From the NCBI GenBank assembly GCA_016192075.1, contig JACPUU010000007.1, forward strand, positions 186,001 through 250,000: a DNA stretch of 64,000 nucleotides, in the 5' to 3' direction. Of the stretch, positions 51,602 to 61,700 are shown in pieces; the first letter of the stretch is position 1; each line of letters begins with the position of its first letter. The position numbers and the translations under genes are program-made. The stretch comes from Bacteroidota bacterium. GTDB taxonomy: Bacteria; Bacteroidota; Bacteroidia; Flavobacteriales_D; Crocinitomicaceae. The notes beneath the pieces were generated by a model. That model was not told the DNA's origin and did not search any database. It saw only the letters and a list, made by a program, of their open reading frames with translations.

Positions 51602-53911
51602 TCATTGTTTGACGGCAGTAATAATAAATAGGTTTGTTGCGGTTGTTACGGACACAAAATAAATACCTTCTGTTAGTTCACTCATATCAATAGGTTCAAT
51701 CGTGTTGTAATAGTCATCGCGAATTAAAACATTACCTGCAGCATCCGAGACAATGAGGTTGACGGTTTGTTCAGATAGTCCAACTAAAAAAATTAATCCT
51801 GATGAAGGGTTAGGAGTTGCTAGAACACTATTGAAGTTTGATTTTTCGGAAAGACTCGTTGTTTGTACGTCAAAACATTGAGAGGTATCAACACAGCCAT
51901 TATAAATGACCTCAACGGCGTAACTGCCATTTTGATCCGGAGAATAATCTTGAGAGCTCGCACCGGTAATTGGAGAAAAATTGTTATTACAATCTAACCA
52001 TTGATAATCTCCAATACCAGTAGCACTTAAGATTGCATTGTTGTTCAGAACCCCTATGTCGGGAGTATTGATGATTAAATTCAGCGTAACCATACTGTCA
52101 CATCCGTTTGCAGCTGCTCCTAACATAAGATAGGTGGCCGTTGTATTACTTGATGTATAGGTTATACCGTCAAGCCATGTAAAGTCTTGGCAGCTTGTTA
52201 CATTATCTATACCGACTGGCGGTACAAGCAGAGTCAGGTTCAACTCAATAATGCTATCACATCCGTTAATTGCAGAGCCAGGCAAAGTAAAAGTGGCAGA
52301 TGTATCACTACTGAAATAGGTAACTCCATCCTGCCACGTATAGCTATCGCACGAAATGATAGTTTCAACCGACGTTGCAGGATTTAAAATTTGCAAGTTG
52401 AGTTTAATTATGCTGTCGCAACCGTCAACGTTGTAATGGTACATTTTCGGTTCGGTTGTACTTGAAGAATAGACTTGTCCGTCAAGCCACATGACTGAAC
52501 CACACGCCGAAATAGAATCAACTATGATGTCTTGAGTGCACGCGTCTAACTTTATAACGCAAAAATTACCTGAACCTGAGGTTGACTGAGTGTAGACATC
52601 TGGTCCGGGAGCAATATCAGCCGTGTACTTATAATTACCGCTGAGATAAAGTGCGCCGGTTGAATCCATTGCAAGAGCACTAATTCCATCAACACTATAG
52701 CCGCCGGCTGATTTTGCCCAAACCAGATTCCCTAAGATGTCAAGTTTTATCGCATACATATCCCACTCTTGGGCACCGATACCATAAACCGAGGTACCAA
52801 TGTCGAAATCACAAGTGTCTTGAAACGCGCCAGCCAAGTAAACCGCATAATTCGCGTCGACAACAATGCCCGAACAATACCCCGATTCTGTTTCTGCTCC
52901 GCTGGCCCAGATAAAATTGGCATTACTATCAAGCTTTACGACATATACTTCCTGGAAGTTTACTCCACAATCCAGATTGTATATTCCCGGTCCCGGATCA
53001 AAATCTACGGTTTCACGGAAATTCCCTGCCAAATAAACATTTCCGGATATATCAACAGTAATATCAGAGCCCGCATCGTCATCAACTGAGCCGAACGACT
53101 TTGCCCAGATGAAATTTCCCGCCGAATCAAGTTTTAAGAGAAATGCATCTAAGTAGCCATTTGACGACAGGAAAAAAGTACCCGAACCTGGATCAAAATC
53201 CTGCGTGTTCTGAAACTCACCGGCTACGTATAAGTTTCCATTGGCATCTGTACTGGCTGATTTTGTATCGTAAGCCGGTAGTTGCTTTGACCAAATAAAA
53301 TTTCCCGCTGAGTCCAATTTCATTATTTCGTTATTATCCATGTTGCCGACTATGTAAACGTTTCCGACATTGTCCAACGTTATTGCATTAACGTCATCAG
53401 TATAGACGTCCCCGAATGATTGGCCCCAGATCAGGTTGCCATCAAGATCTAATTTTAAAATGTAAACATCCACATCTCCATTTGATGTTAGGTAAACACT
53501 ACCAGTTCCTGAAACAAAATTTTCGCTACCAAAAAAAACACCTGCAGCATAAATGGCGTCAGTGCCATTCGTCGTCACTGCATTTCCATAGTCCGAACCA
53601 CCATCGCCAAAACCTCTTGCCCATACAAAGTTTCCGTTTGCGTCAAGCTTTTGAATAAAGGCATTCGGAAAACCTAAACCCGGTGCTGTGAGATTGTAGA
53701 TTCCCGGTCCAGGATTAAAATCGGTAGTATAAGTAAAGTAACCAGTTGTATAGGTATTACCATCTGCATCTGTGGTAATTGATCTGGAGTATTCTGTTGT
53801 TGCAGCGCCTGTTGATTTAGCCCAGGTAAAGGAATTTCCTTGCCCGGTCACATCGGGTATCATTAACGAAAATGTACCTACGCTGAACAATATGTTTTTC
53901 AAGACTCTCAA
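51602..53911 (-). CDS. T9SS-exported protein with seven SBBP-like repeats and type A sorting domain
   Basis: 769 aa starting at TTG (53911). No in-frame ATG exists before the upstream stop, the residues from there form a signal peptide (MRVLKNILFSVGTFSLMIPD), and a TATCTTTG promoter lies 36 bp upstream. Seven repeats of the form GNF..T.DFDPGPGIYNL..., D.Y..KLDS.GNFIWA fill about residues 25-450, enough for one seven-bladed propeller. Then three repeats ending GCDSI..LNL, a YQWLDCNNNFSPITG module, and the T9SS type A domain from about 687 (LATPNPSSGLIFL, VSDAAGNVLIR, GIYFVSVTT). Single-gene unit, convergent with the kinase operon and divergent from the 54.4-kb gene. Surface or secreted role inferred. 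Confidence 0.9.
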   Translation of the reverse strand: MRVLKNILFSVGTFSLMIPDVTGQGNSFTWAKSTGAATTEYSRSITTDADGNTYTTGYFTYTTDFNPGPGIYNLTAPGLGFPNAFIQKLDANGNFVWARGFGDGGSDYGNAVTTNGTDAIYAAGVFFGSENFVSGTGSVYLTSNGDVDVYILKLDLDGNLIWGQSFGDVYTDDVNAITLDNVGNVYIVGNMDNNEIMKLDSAGNFIWSKQLPAYDTKSASTDANGNLYVAGEFQNTQDFDPGSGTFFLSSNGYLDAFLLKLDSAGNFIWAKSFGSVDDDAGSDITVDISGNVYLAGNFRETVDFDPGPGIYNLDCGVNFQEVYVVKLDSNANFIWASGAETESGYCSGIVVDANYAVYLAGAFQDTCDFDIGTSVYGIGAQEWDMYAIKLDILGNLVWAKSAGGYSVDGISALAMDSTGALYLSGNYKYTADIAPGPDVYTQSTSGSGNFCVIKLDACTQDIIVDSISACGSVMWLDGQVYSSSTTEPKMYHYNVDGCDSIIKLNLQILNPATSVETIISCDSYTWQDGVTYFSSDTSATFTLPGSAINGCDSIIELNLTLLVPPVGIDNVTSCQDFTWLDGITYTSSNTTATYLMLGAAANGCDSMVTLNLIINTPDIGVLNNNAILSATGIGDYQWLDCNNNFSPITGASSQDYSPDQNGSYAVEVIYNGCVDTSQCFDVQTTSLSEKSNFNSVLATPNPSSGLIFLVGLSEQTVNLIVSDAAGNVLIRDDYYNTIEPIDMSELTEGIYFVSVTTATNLFIITAVKQ

Positions 53912-53946
53912 TTTTTGAAGATCATCATAAAATGAAACGTTACGTT

Positions 53947-53954
53947 CAAAGATA
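53947..53954 (-). promoter_or_regulatory. Promoter -7 element of the 51.6-53.9 kb gene
   Basis: Minus-strand TATCTTTG, 36 bp before the TTG start. Identical to the elements before the MFS, tRNA and 32.3-kb genes. A -33 box is not evident. Confidence 0.6.
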
Positions 53955-54143
53955 ATATATTAATATGTTTATTGATTAATTGCCCATTTATTCAGAAAAT
54001 TCTATCAAAACATGTCTTAACGTGAAGCAATATGGAATTTCAACCGTTTTAAAAAAGTCATCAAAATCTTTCCAAAAACAGCCAGCTAAAACCTCAAAAA
54101 AACAGGTCGCTTTCCTCTCAATAATCACCCCACTTTCACATCT

Positions 54144-54209
54144 CCTCCAAATTAGGAACCCTCCTCTGGACATCCTCCAAATAGTTTGAAATCTTCCTTT
54201 TTCAAGTCA
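54144..54209. repeat. Island repeat copy 5
   Basis: CCTCCAAATAGTTTGAAATC and following to AAGTCA (54174-54209), then TCTGATTAAAGCG, a weakened form of the CTCTGATAAAAACG that follows the tRNA and copy 6. A short extra CCTCCAAAT lies at 54144. The hairpin that follows is imperfect. Confidence 0.7.
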
Positions 54210-54351
54210 TCTGATTAAAGCGCCTGCCTTCGAAAAGCAGTCAAGTGCTTTGGTTTTCAAACCGAATCGATCTGAGAACAGAAAAAGTTAGTTCTCCGGC
54301 AATTTACCATCGATTACAATATGTGATCAATTTTCCATAAATTAGCGATTT

Positions 54352-57300
54352 TTGCTATTTTTACCCAAAACAGTGTCCAGACTAATCTTTTCATTTCTCT
54401 GTTTCTTTTCAACTGGAGGCTATACTCAGCTTGCGTTTAACAGCGTTTATCACCCAACAAATAATTCTATTATGGGTGACAATATGGATGCACTATCACA
54501 TGATACCGATCAGGATGGAAATGTTTATGTGCTAGGTGAGTTTTCACAGACTGCAGATTTTGATCCGTCAGCAGATACAGTTAATCAAACATGTGTAATC
54601 GCGAAGGATGTTTTTTTAGCTAAGTATGACTCGCTTGGAGATTACATCTGGGCCTTTCAAATTGGCGATATTGAATCCGAGGAGGCCGCGGCACTTGTCG
54701 TAGATAACAATGGTGATGTTATTATTTCGGGACGATTTGACGGTGTCGTTGATTTCGATCCCTCGGTCGGTACGTTTGAATTAAATTCAAATACCGGCCA
54801 GGATCCTTTTATTGCAAAATATGATCCCAATGGCAATTTTATGTGGGCTTTAAACTATGGTAACAACTCCGATGCTGGTATTTCCGATATTGAAATTAAT
54901 TCCTTAAATGAGATAATAGCCATCGGAAATTTTGGAGGAGGTGCCCTTGATTTTGATCCCTCATCCGCCAGTTATGTTATGAACTCAACGGGTGGACCGG
55001 ATACCTATTGCATCAATTTTTCGGAGAACGGGAACTTCAATTGGGGAATACAATTGGGAGGAACAGGAACCACAGCAACCTGTTATGGTTATGCCATTTG
55101 CATGGATCCGACAGACAATATCGTAATTACCGGAAGATTTCATCACATTGTTGATTTCGACCCAGGGCCAGGATTGTTTCAACTCGATTCTCCAGCTCCA
55201 ACATATGGAGACGTATTCCTAGTCAAACTCACTCAAAATGGATCTTTTCTTTGGGCAAGAAGCTTCGGATCAACAGGACCCGAGCAAGGCAATGCAATTG
55301 TTACTGATACAAGCGGAGACATTTATGTAACCGGAATATTTCAGGGCACCGTAGATTTTGATCCTTCTGGTTTGGTTTTAACTAAAAGTGCGGTTGGAGG
55401 GTATGATATTTTTACGTCAAAATTCAGCAGTACGGGGAATCTTATGTGGAATTTTACTTGCGGAAATGCTACAGGGGATGCTGCAAATGCAATTTCACTC
55501 GACGGCAACGGCAAGCTTTACATTGGTGGGCTCTTTGCCGATGACATTAATTTTGATCCATCTAATGGCAAAGCTTTTCTTTCCGCATATACATCAAGTA
55601 CCGGCGATTTCAACTGGTCAGTACAGACTCTGAGTTATATCGAAACAGTCAGCCTGGCCCTTCTAAATAATGATGTCGGTGCCTATGGCAACTTTTATGA
55701 CAGTGCTTTTTTTGACCCTCCTTCGGCAGGTTTACTGGTTCCGGGAGTTGGCAGCCAGAATTTATTTATCAGTAGGTATGATACGCTCGGAAACTATGAA
55801 TTTGCAAAACTATTAGGTAATTACAGCGATGAAGTCGGAGCAAACGAATCCATTTCCGGCGTTGCGTTTAAGTCAAACGATAATATGGTTATTGCCGGTG
55901 ATTTTTTCATGGATCTCGTTCCTGACCCAGAGGATTTATTGGGTATTGTTAGTTCGAACGGAGACAAGGACATTTTTTTGGCAGAATTAACATCATCTAA
56001 TAGCGTTGTTTGGTATAAGACCATAGGAGCTCTTGCCAGCGATGATGTTTCCGGAATTTTCGTTGATAACCTGGATAACATCTATATTTCTGGACGGTTT
56101 AATGATAGTCTTGATTTTGATTCGACCGGTGTTACGCCGGTATTCTATTCTGCAGGTTCGCAAGATGCTTTTATTGCAAAATTTGATCCGGCAGGTAATT
56201 TTTTATGGTCGAAAATAATTTCCGGCCCCGGAGACCACAGTATTGGGATAGACCTTTCATCAGATAATTTTATTTATGCGTCTGGTATTTTCACGAACAT
56301 TGCAGATTTCGACCCTGGTCCTGGAACATATAATCTTGATGGCGGATCGAAAAGTATGTATTACGCTAAATACTCTATCGATGGTGATTTAATTTGGGCA
56401 GAGAAGATTGGCTTAACTTCAAACCTTAATGTCAGCGCACCAATCATGAAAAATGATTCTGTAATTATGATGACAGGCTGGTTTTTTGGAACTGTTGATT
56501 TTGACCCTGGTCCCGGAACAGGAAATCTTTCATCGGTGAGCGGGTATACCGATGTATTTGTCGTGCAATATGATACAAGTGGCCAATTTCTTTCTGCATT
56601 TAGATTTGGTGGAAGTCAGAGTGATATTGGTTCGGATTTATTGTCTGACAATGCAGGAAATATTTATGTGACAGGATTATTCGCGACCACCTGCAACTTT
56701 AGCCCTTCAGGCCCACCAGTAAATGTAACTTCTGTTGGTGGAAATGATATTTTCTTTGCCCGGTTCAACTCAACAAATCAATTGGATTTTGTAAAAGCCA
56801 CCGGGTCACCCGGCTATGATACAGGTTTTGATTTGATTATGGACAACGATCTTAATATCTGGCAAACAGGTTTTTTTTCAGAAACAATTGATTTTGATCC
56901 CGGTTCTGGAATAAACAATCTAACATCCAAAGGCTACTTCGATATTTTTGTTCGAAAATTTGATACGCTTGGCAACCATATATGGACCAAATCCATCGGT
57001 GGAAAAGGTATTGACCAACCTTCAATGCTCAATCAAAACAATGCCGGTGACTTCTTTTTGGCAGGAGAATTTTCATACTTAACTGACGTCGATCCATCAA
57101 CGAATGTTGAAATACTGGCAAGTCTGAATATGACAGATTGTTACCTTCTTGGCCTAACCCCATGCAGCATATCGTCGTCTATGCTGGATACTGTTTCTTG
57201 TTCCGCGATTCTATATAACGACCAGGTATTATCAGCATCCGGGGTATATCAGCAGCTTTTAACAAATGCTGAAGGATGTGACAGTATCGTCACGATCGAC

Positions 57301-58386
57301 TTTACCCTGTTGGCCTCCTATTCATCAATTGACACCGTGGCATGCTCATTTTATCTTTCACCTGGAGGTAATTTTTTGAATACAGATGGAATTTTCATAG
57401 ATACTATCTCAAACTACTTGGGATGTGACAGCATCATTACAATAACGCTCGATATATTACAATCATTTTCTACATTAAATTTGTCCGGATGTGATTCAGT
57501 TATTTCACCGAGTGGAAATTACACCTGGAACATTGATGGCACATATATCGATACGTTGCTTAATACGATGGCATGTGACAGCATTATGACCGTTAACGTA
57601 AGTATTCAAAAATCATATGACACCGTTTTCGTAGCTGCATGTGAGCAGTATACTTCACCAAGCGGAAATTATACCTGGAACACTGGCGGTACCTATTCAG
57701 ATACGCTCTCAAATTTTCAGAGTTGCGATAGTATTATTTCTATCAATCTTTCTATTCTAAATCCTTCATATAACACGATTGATATTCAAAATTGCGAAGG
57801 CATACTTTCACCCAGCGGTAATTATTATTGGACAAGTTCCGGAACCTATATGGATACCATAGTGAATAATGCCGGGTGTGACAGCATTCTGACTATTAAC
57901 CTGACGGTTGTTGATTTCGATAATTCAGTGACTCAAAACTTCGATGTCCTTACGGCAAATCAAGCTGGTGGAACTTACCAATGGCTGGATTGTAATTTGG
58001 GAATGACGCCCATCGCCGGGGCAACTAACCAGGTATTTACTGCGAACCAGGATGGATCTTATGCAGTGACTGTTATTTATGATGGCTGCACGTTTACGAG
58101 TCCGTGCAGCCAGGTCCTGGGGTTGTCAACGGGTGTTAACGAAGGTATCTCAATTCTCATATATCCTAATCCAAGCAATAATGGTGGCTTCACTATATCC
58201 GGATTACCCGGAGAAATTACGAATGAGGATATAGAAATCACCGGCAGTCTTGGACAATTAATTCCCTTTGAGGTGGAATTCGAAAACAATTGTGCACAGG
58301 TCAGGCTGTCGTTTTCTCCAGGTTTATATATTATTAAGATATTTTTGGATAATAAGGTGTATTATTTAAACTTAATACTTAGTTGA
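54352..58386 (+). CDS. T9SS-exported protein with 14 SBBP-like repeats and type A sorting domain
   Basis: 1344 aa from TTG at 54352; a GTG at 54373 is an equally good start because either gives a signal peptide (VSRLIFSFLCFFSTGGYTQ). Residues about 35-940 hold 14 repeats of the same DFDPG type as the 51.6-kb gene (GRFDGVVDFDPSVGTFEL, GIFTNIADFDPGPGTYNL, FIAKYDPNGNFMWAL), enough for two seven-bladed propellers. Then five repeats ending CDSI (SPSGNYTWNTGGTYSDTLSN), a YQWLDCNLGMTPIAG module and the T9SS type A domain from about 1256 (ILIYPNPSNNGGF, GLYIIKIFLDN). Clearly a paralogue of the 51.6-kb protein. Ligand unknown. Confidence 0.9.
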   Translation: MLFLPKTVSRLIFSFLCFFSTGGYTQLAFNSVYHPTNNSIMGDNMDALSHDTDQDGNVYVLGEFSQTADFDPSADTVNQTCVIAKDVFLAKYDSLGDYIWAFQIGDIESEEAAALVVDNNGDVIISGRFDGVVDFDPSVGTFELNSNTGQDPFIAKYDPNGNFMWALNYGNNSDAGISDIEINSLNEIIAIGNFGGGALDFDPSSASYVMNSTGGPDTYCINFSENGNFNWGIQLGGTGTTATCYGYAICMDPTDNIVITGRFHHIVDFDPGPGLFQLDSPAPTYGDVFLVKLTQNGSFLWARSFGSTGPEQGNAIVTDTSGDIYVTGIFQGTVDFDPSGLVLTKSAVGGYDIFTSKFSSTGNLMWNFTCGNATGDAANAISLDGNGKLYIGGLFADDINFDPSNGKAFLSAYTSSTGDFNWSVQTLSYIETVSLALLNNDVGAYGNFYDSAFFDPPSAGLLVPGVGSQNLFISRYDTLGNYEFAKLLGNYSDEVGANESISGVAFKSNDNMVIAGDFFMDLVPDPEDLLGIVSSNGDKDIFLAELTSSNSVVWYKTIGALASDDVSGIFVDNLDNIYISGRFNDSLDFDSTGVTPVFYSAGSQDAFIAKFDPAGNFLWSKIISGPGDHSIGIDLSSDNFIYASGIFTNIADFDPGPGTYNLDGGSKSMYYAKYSIDGDLIWAEKIGLTSNLNVSAPIMKNDSVIMMTGWFFGTVDFDPGPGTGNLSSVSGYTDVFVVQYDTSGQFLSAFRFGGSQSDIGSDLLSDNAGNIYVTGLFATTCNFSPSGPPVNVTSVGGNDIFFARFNSTNQLDFVKATGSPGYDTGFDLIMDNDLNIWQTGFFSETIDFDPGSGINNLTSKGYFDIFVRKFDTLGNHIWTKSIGGKGIDQPSMLNQNNAGDFFLAGEFSYLTDVDPSTNVEILASLNMTDCYLLGLTPCSISSSMLDTVSCSAILYNDQVLSASGVYQQLLTNAEGCDSIVTIDFTLLASYSSIDTVACSFYLSPGGNFLNTDGIFIDTISNYLGCDSIITITLDILQSFSTLNLSGCDSVISPSGNYTWNIDGTYIDTLLNTMACDSIMTVNVSIQKSYDTVFVAACEQYTSPSGNYTWNTGGTYSDTLSNFQSCDSIISINLSILNPSYNTIDIQNCEGILSPSGNYYWTSSGTYMDTIVNNAGCDSILTINLTVVDFDNSVTQNFDVLTANQAGGTYQWLDCNLGMTPIAGATNQVFTANQDGSYAVTVIYDGCTFTSPCSQVLGLSTGVNEGISILIYPNPSNNGGFTISGLPGEITNEDIEITGSLGQLIPFEVEFENNCAQVRLSFSPGLYIIKIFLDNKVYYLNLILS

Positions 58387-58413
58387 CATGAGGAATCTTC
58401 CCGGGATCTATCT

Positions 58414-58538
58414 CCTCCAAATAGTTTGAAATATCCCTTTTCAGGGTCACTCTGATAAAAACGCTTTCCCGAAAGGGTTGGCGTTTTTTCTTTTTGGGCT
58501 GAGTCGAACTTGCGCGAGCCGAGAACGAAAAGAAAAAG
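58414..58538. repeat. Island repeat copy 6
   Basis: CCTCCAAATAGTTTGAAATA and following to GGGTCACT (58414-58451), then CTGATAAAAACG, the hairpin, CTTTTTGGGCT, GAGTCGAACTTG (58501, as at 62162) and GAGAACGAAAAGAAAAA. From GTCACT onward it matches the sequence behind the tRNA-Arg gene, while the part before GTCACT is the copy 2-5 type. It is a hybrid of the two kinds. Confidence 0.82.
58457..58489 (+). terminator. Terminator behind the 54.4-58.4 kb gene
   Basis: AAAACGC...CCC GAAA GGG...GCGTTTTTT, a stem with an internal mismatch zone, GNRA loop and T-run. Same design as the terminator behind tRNA-Arg. Confidence 0.7.
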
Positions 58539-58673
58539 TCCCCAAAATTTGTTAATCCCTCGTGTAAAAAAGTGAGAACCAGAAAATGGCCTTTTTTATT
58601 CATTGCACCTGAACAAGTGTAGCTTTTTTTAACAAAAAACATCAGCTATTATCGACAATTACTCCGAGTTGCG

Positions 58674-58681
58674 TATTTTTG
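58674..58681 (+). promoter_or_regulatory. Promoter -7 element of the 58.7-62.0 kb gene
   Basis: TATTTTTG fits TAnnTTTG. It overlaps the TTG at 58679 that opens the frame, so that TTG cannot be the start, which supports the ATG at 58727. Confidence 0.55.
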
Positions 58682-58726
58682 GTAACCATTCCCCATTTTC
58701 ATTTTAAAAAGTGGACGAAAAAAGTT

Positions 58727-61700
58727 ATGAAACACATTTTTTATCTCATCCTATTTCTCTTTTTTGCGTTGCAAACACCCTTAAAAGGTTTGTCACAACA
58801 AATAGATACATTGCTGCAATGCGGCGGCAATAACCAGGATTTTTTCTGGGCGGTTGAACGGGGCGATTCAGGTGAATATTATATGCTATTGAGAACACAG
58901 AACGGCAGCACTGTTAAAATTCTCGACTCTACTTTAAATGATCCCCCAGGCTTTACAACCAACCCGTGTGAATGGTATGTTAAGACAGACTCTGATTTTA
59001 ACATACAATGGATCAAACCGACACAAACTCCTTCATTCTCTGCCTATACATACGAACATATTGCTGTACTGGGTGATAATTCTTATTTATCCAAGCCGGA
59101 TATTGATTCTACAAGCCGATACGATGTGAATGGAAATATTGAATGGCAAATTCCATATACCGGTTATGTGTGCATGTTTGACGAACATAACCAGCTAAAT
59201 CTTATCGGAATACAATCCGCTAACGACAGCATTAACGGAGTGCCACTTCCAACTGCAGGAACGGTTGTTGCAGAATTTGACACGTCAGGCAATTACCTTC
59301 ACCATTTTGCGGCATCATACCCTGGATTTGCGCAAACCGTATTGAGGGGGAAAAATGATAAAGGATATTACGGGTTTCGAAAAGTCAGCATCACGGGCAG
59401 TGATGCCACACGGGTAGAAGCTATTTTATGTGATAGCCTTGGAAATATTCTTGAAAGCAAACTTGTGAATTTCAACGATCCGGCTGTGAATTATAATATG
59501 GATTATGATCCCGTAAAAAAATACTATTATTTCTATGGCTGTTTTTCAAACCGTATTCCTCTCAACCAATTAGATTCGACTACACTAGTTGGTAAAGATT
59601 TCTACCTGCTTCAACTTGATTCAAACCTCAATATTTCTCGCTCACTGCGCATGAGCGGAGGTGGTTTGGGGTTTATTTCGTATCAATCAGTCATGCTTGA
59701 TTTCAAAGATGGTAACATCTATTTAGGCGCAACATCACTTTTGGGCCCACAATATTTTAGCCATTTGGGGGTATCCAATTATCTGGATATTGCTGAAGAC
59801 GAATATGTGTTTGCAAAGCTGGATGAAGGATTAAATGTGAAATGGTTTCACGTGATGAAAGATGATTATTATACCAACAGGATTTCTAAGGTCTCCGTTC
59901 AAAATGACAGCACCATATTATTTTTTGGATCAGTATCAGATTTCACGCAGGGAAGTTTAAGTTTTAACGCCTGGGGAGGCTCTGATGCATTTATTGCGGC
60001 GATGACAGATACAGATTCGACTACAAATTATCTGGAGGGTAAAGTTTTTATAGATTTAAATCAAAACGGCATTGATGATGATTCAACTGGGATGTTTGGT
60101 GCGTCTGTTTACAGCACAGCAACATCTACACAGAATTATACCAATTCCTCCGGAAACTTTGCTGCTGGGGCAAGTCTTGGTAACAATACATTAATTTGTG
60201 AATATGTACCACAATATTGGGCGATGTCCACGCCTGACAGCATTGATATAACAGTTTTATCCACAGATTCACTTTACCTTACGGGGTTTAAATTTGGAAT
60301 GCATCCGATTTCCGGTATAAACGACGTATCAGTCGGTTTACAATCGTTGACAGATATGAACCCAGGATTCGATGCAGGTTATGTTATAACGTACTGTAAT
60401 AACGCCAACGACACCTTAAGTGGAGAGATCATTTTGATCCAGGATAGTTCGTTACATTTTTTATATGCGAGCGTTGATCCGAATCTGATAACAGGTGATA
60501 GTATCATCTGGAATTATGATTCCCTGGTACCAGGTGAGTGCAGGCATTTTTTTATTACTGACAGCCTCGCCAATAATATTAGCTTATTTGGAGACATCCT
60601 TTCATCTATGGTTTATATTACACCCTTGGTATCAGATACAATTCCTGAAAATAATTATGACTCTACGGCAGTTTTTGTAACTGGTTCTTATGACCCCAAT
60701 GAGATCTCAGTTAGCCCAGGCGGTTGTTTAGACACATCGTTTCAAGCAGGGCAGGACGCACTGGTGTATACAGTAAAATTTCAAAACACTGGAACCGACA
60801 CGGCAAATTTCGTAAAAGTGGTTGATGAATTAAATCCGCTACTCGACCCAACTACGCTTATAATTGAAAATTTTAGTCATGATTTTTCATATTCGGTTAC
60901 AGGTCAGAAAGTGATTTTTCATTTCGAAGACATCAATCTTCCGGACTCCAGCGCCAACTTTACAGGAAGTAATGGATTTCTGGAGTTTAGCATAAAGCCT
61001 CTGACAAGCTTTGCAACAGGAAGTGTCATTGATAATTCAGTTGAGATCTTTTTTGATTTTAATCCTCCTATATTAACGAACCTTGTTTACTCCCAACTCA
61101 TCCAGGTTTTAGATACCCTTAGTGTTGAGGCTTGCGATGAATATGTGTCTCCTGGGGGCAATATTTATTTTTCAAGTGGTGTTTATAGTGATACACTTGT
61201 TAGCCTGCTTGGCTGTGATTCCATTCTTACTACAAACATCGCCATTAAAAACAGCTATTCAACATTGGAATCCATTACTGAATGCGTTGACTATTTTTGG
61301 CCTGCCAGCGGAATGAATTATACTTCATCTGGTCTCTATAGTATTGTTTTACCCGCTAATAATGGTTGTGACTCAACCATAGCAATTGATCTTATAATTT
61401 TTCCGACGTACACAACTTCAGAGACAATAACTGAATGTGAAAACTATGTGTGGCCGGTAAATGGACTCACCTATACACTGAGCGGAACTTATTCTGAGAC
61501 ACTGATTTCATTAAATGGTTGCGACTCCATCCTCAATTTGAATCTTACGTTGAATAGTATAGCAAATACAGTATCACAGTCATCAAATGAGTTAACTGCG
61601 GATGAAAATGGGGCAGTTTATCAATGGCTGGAATGTCCTGAAATGATGCCGATAAGCGGCGCAAACAGTCAATCTTACATTGCTACAGAAAATGGAGAAT

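Larger units (their letters stand above)
53912..54351. other. Divergent intergenic gap with repeat copy 5
   Basis: Holds the promoter at 53947, repeat copy 5 and a second CCTCCAAAT at 54144-54152. No convincing gene: the short ORFs at 53980-54189 on either strand have no protein-like features. Confidence 0.5.
58387..58726. other. Intergenic gap with repeat copy 6
   Basis: Contains repeat copy 6 with its hairpin and the promoter element at 58674. 58540-58670 shows nothing else recognisable. Confidence 0.5.

Noticed and set aside
53980-54189. Short ORFs on both strands in the divergent gap
   Set aside because: No domain or promoter, and they overlap repeat copy 5 and each other.
58379-58642. 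Minus-strand 87-codon ORF over repeat copy 6
   Set aside because: It covers the repeat hairpin and has no protein-like character.
58679-58726. TTG start for the 58.7-kb exported protein
   Set aside because: It overlaps the promoter -7 element and adds a polar segment before a good signal peptide.
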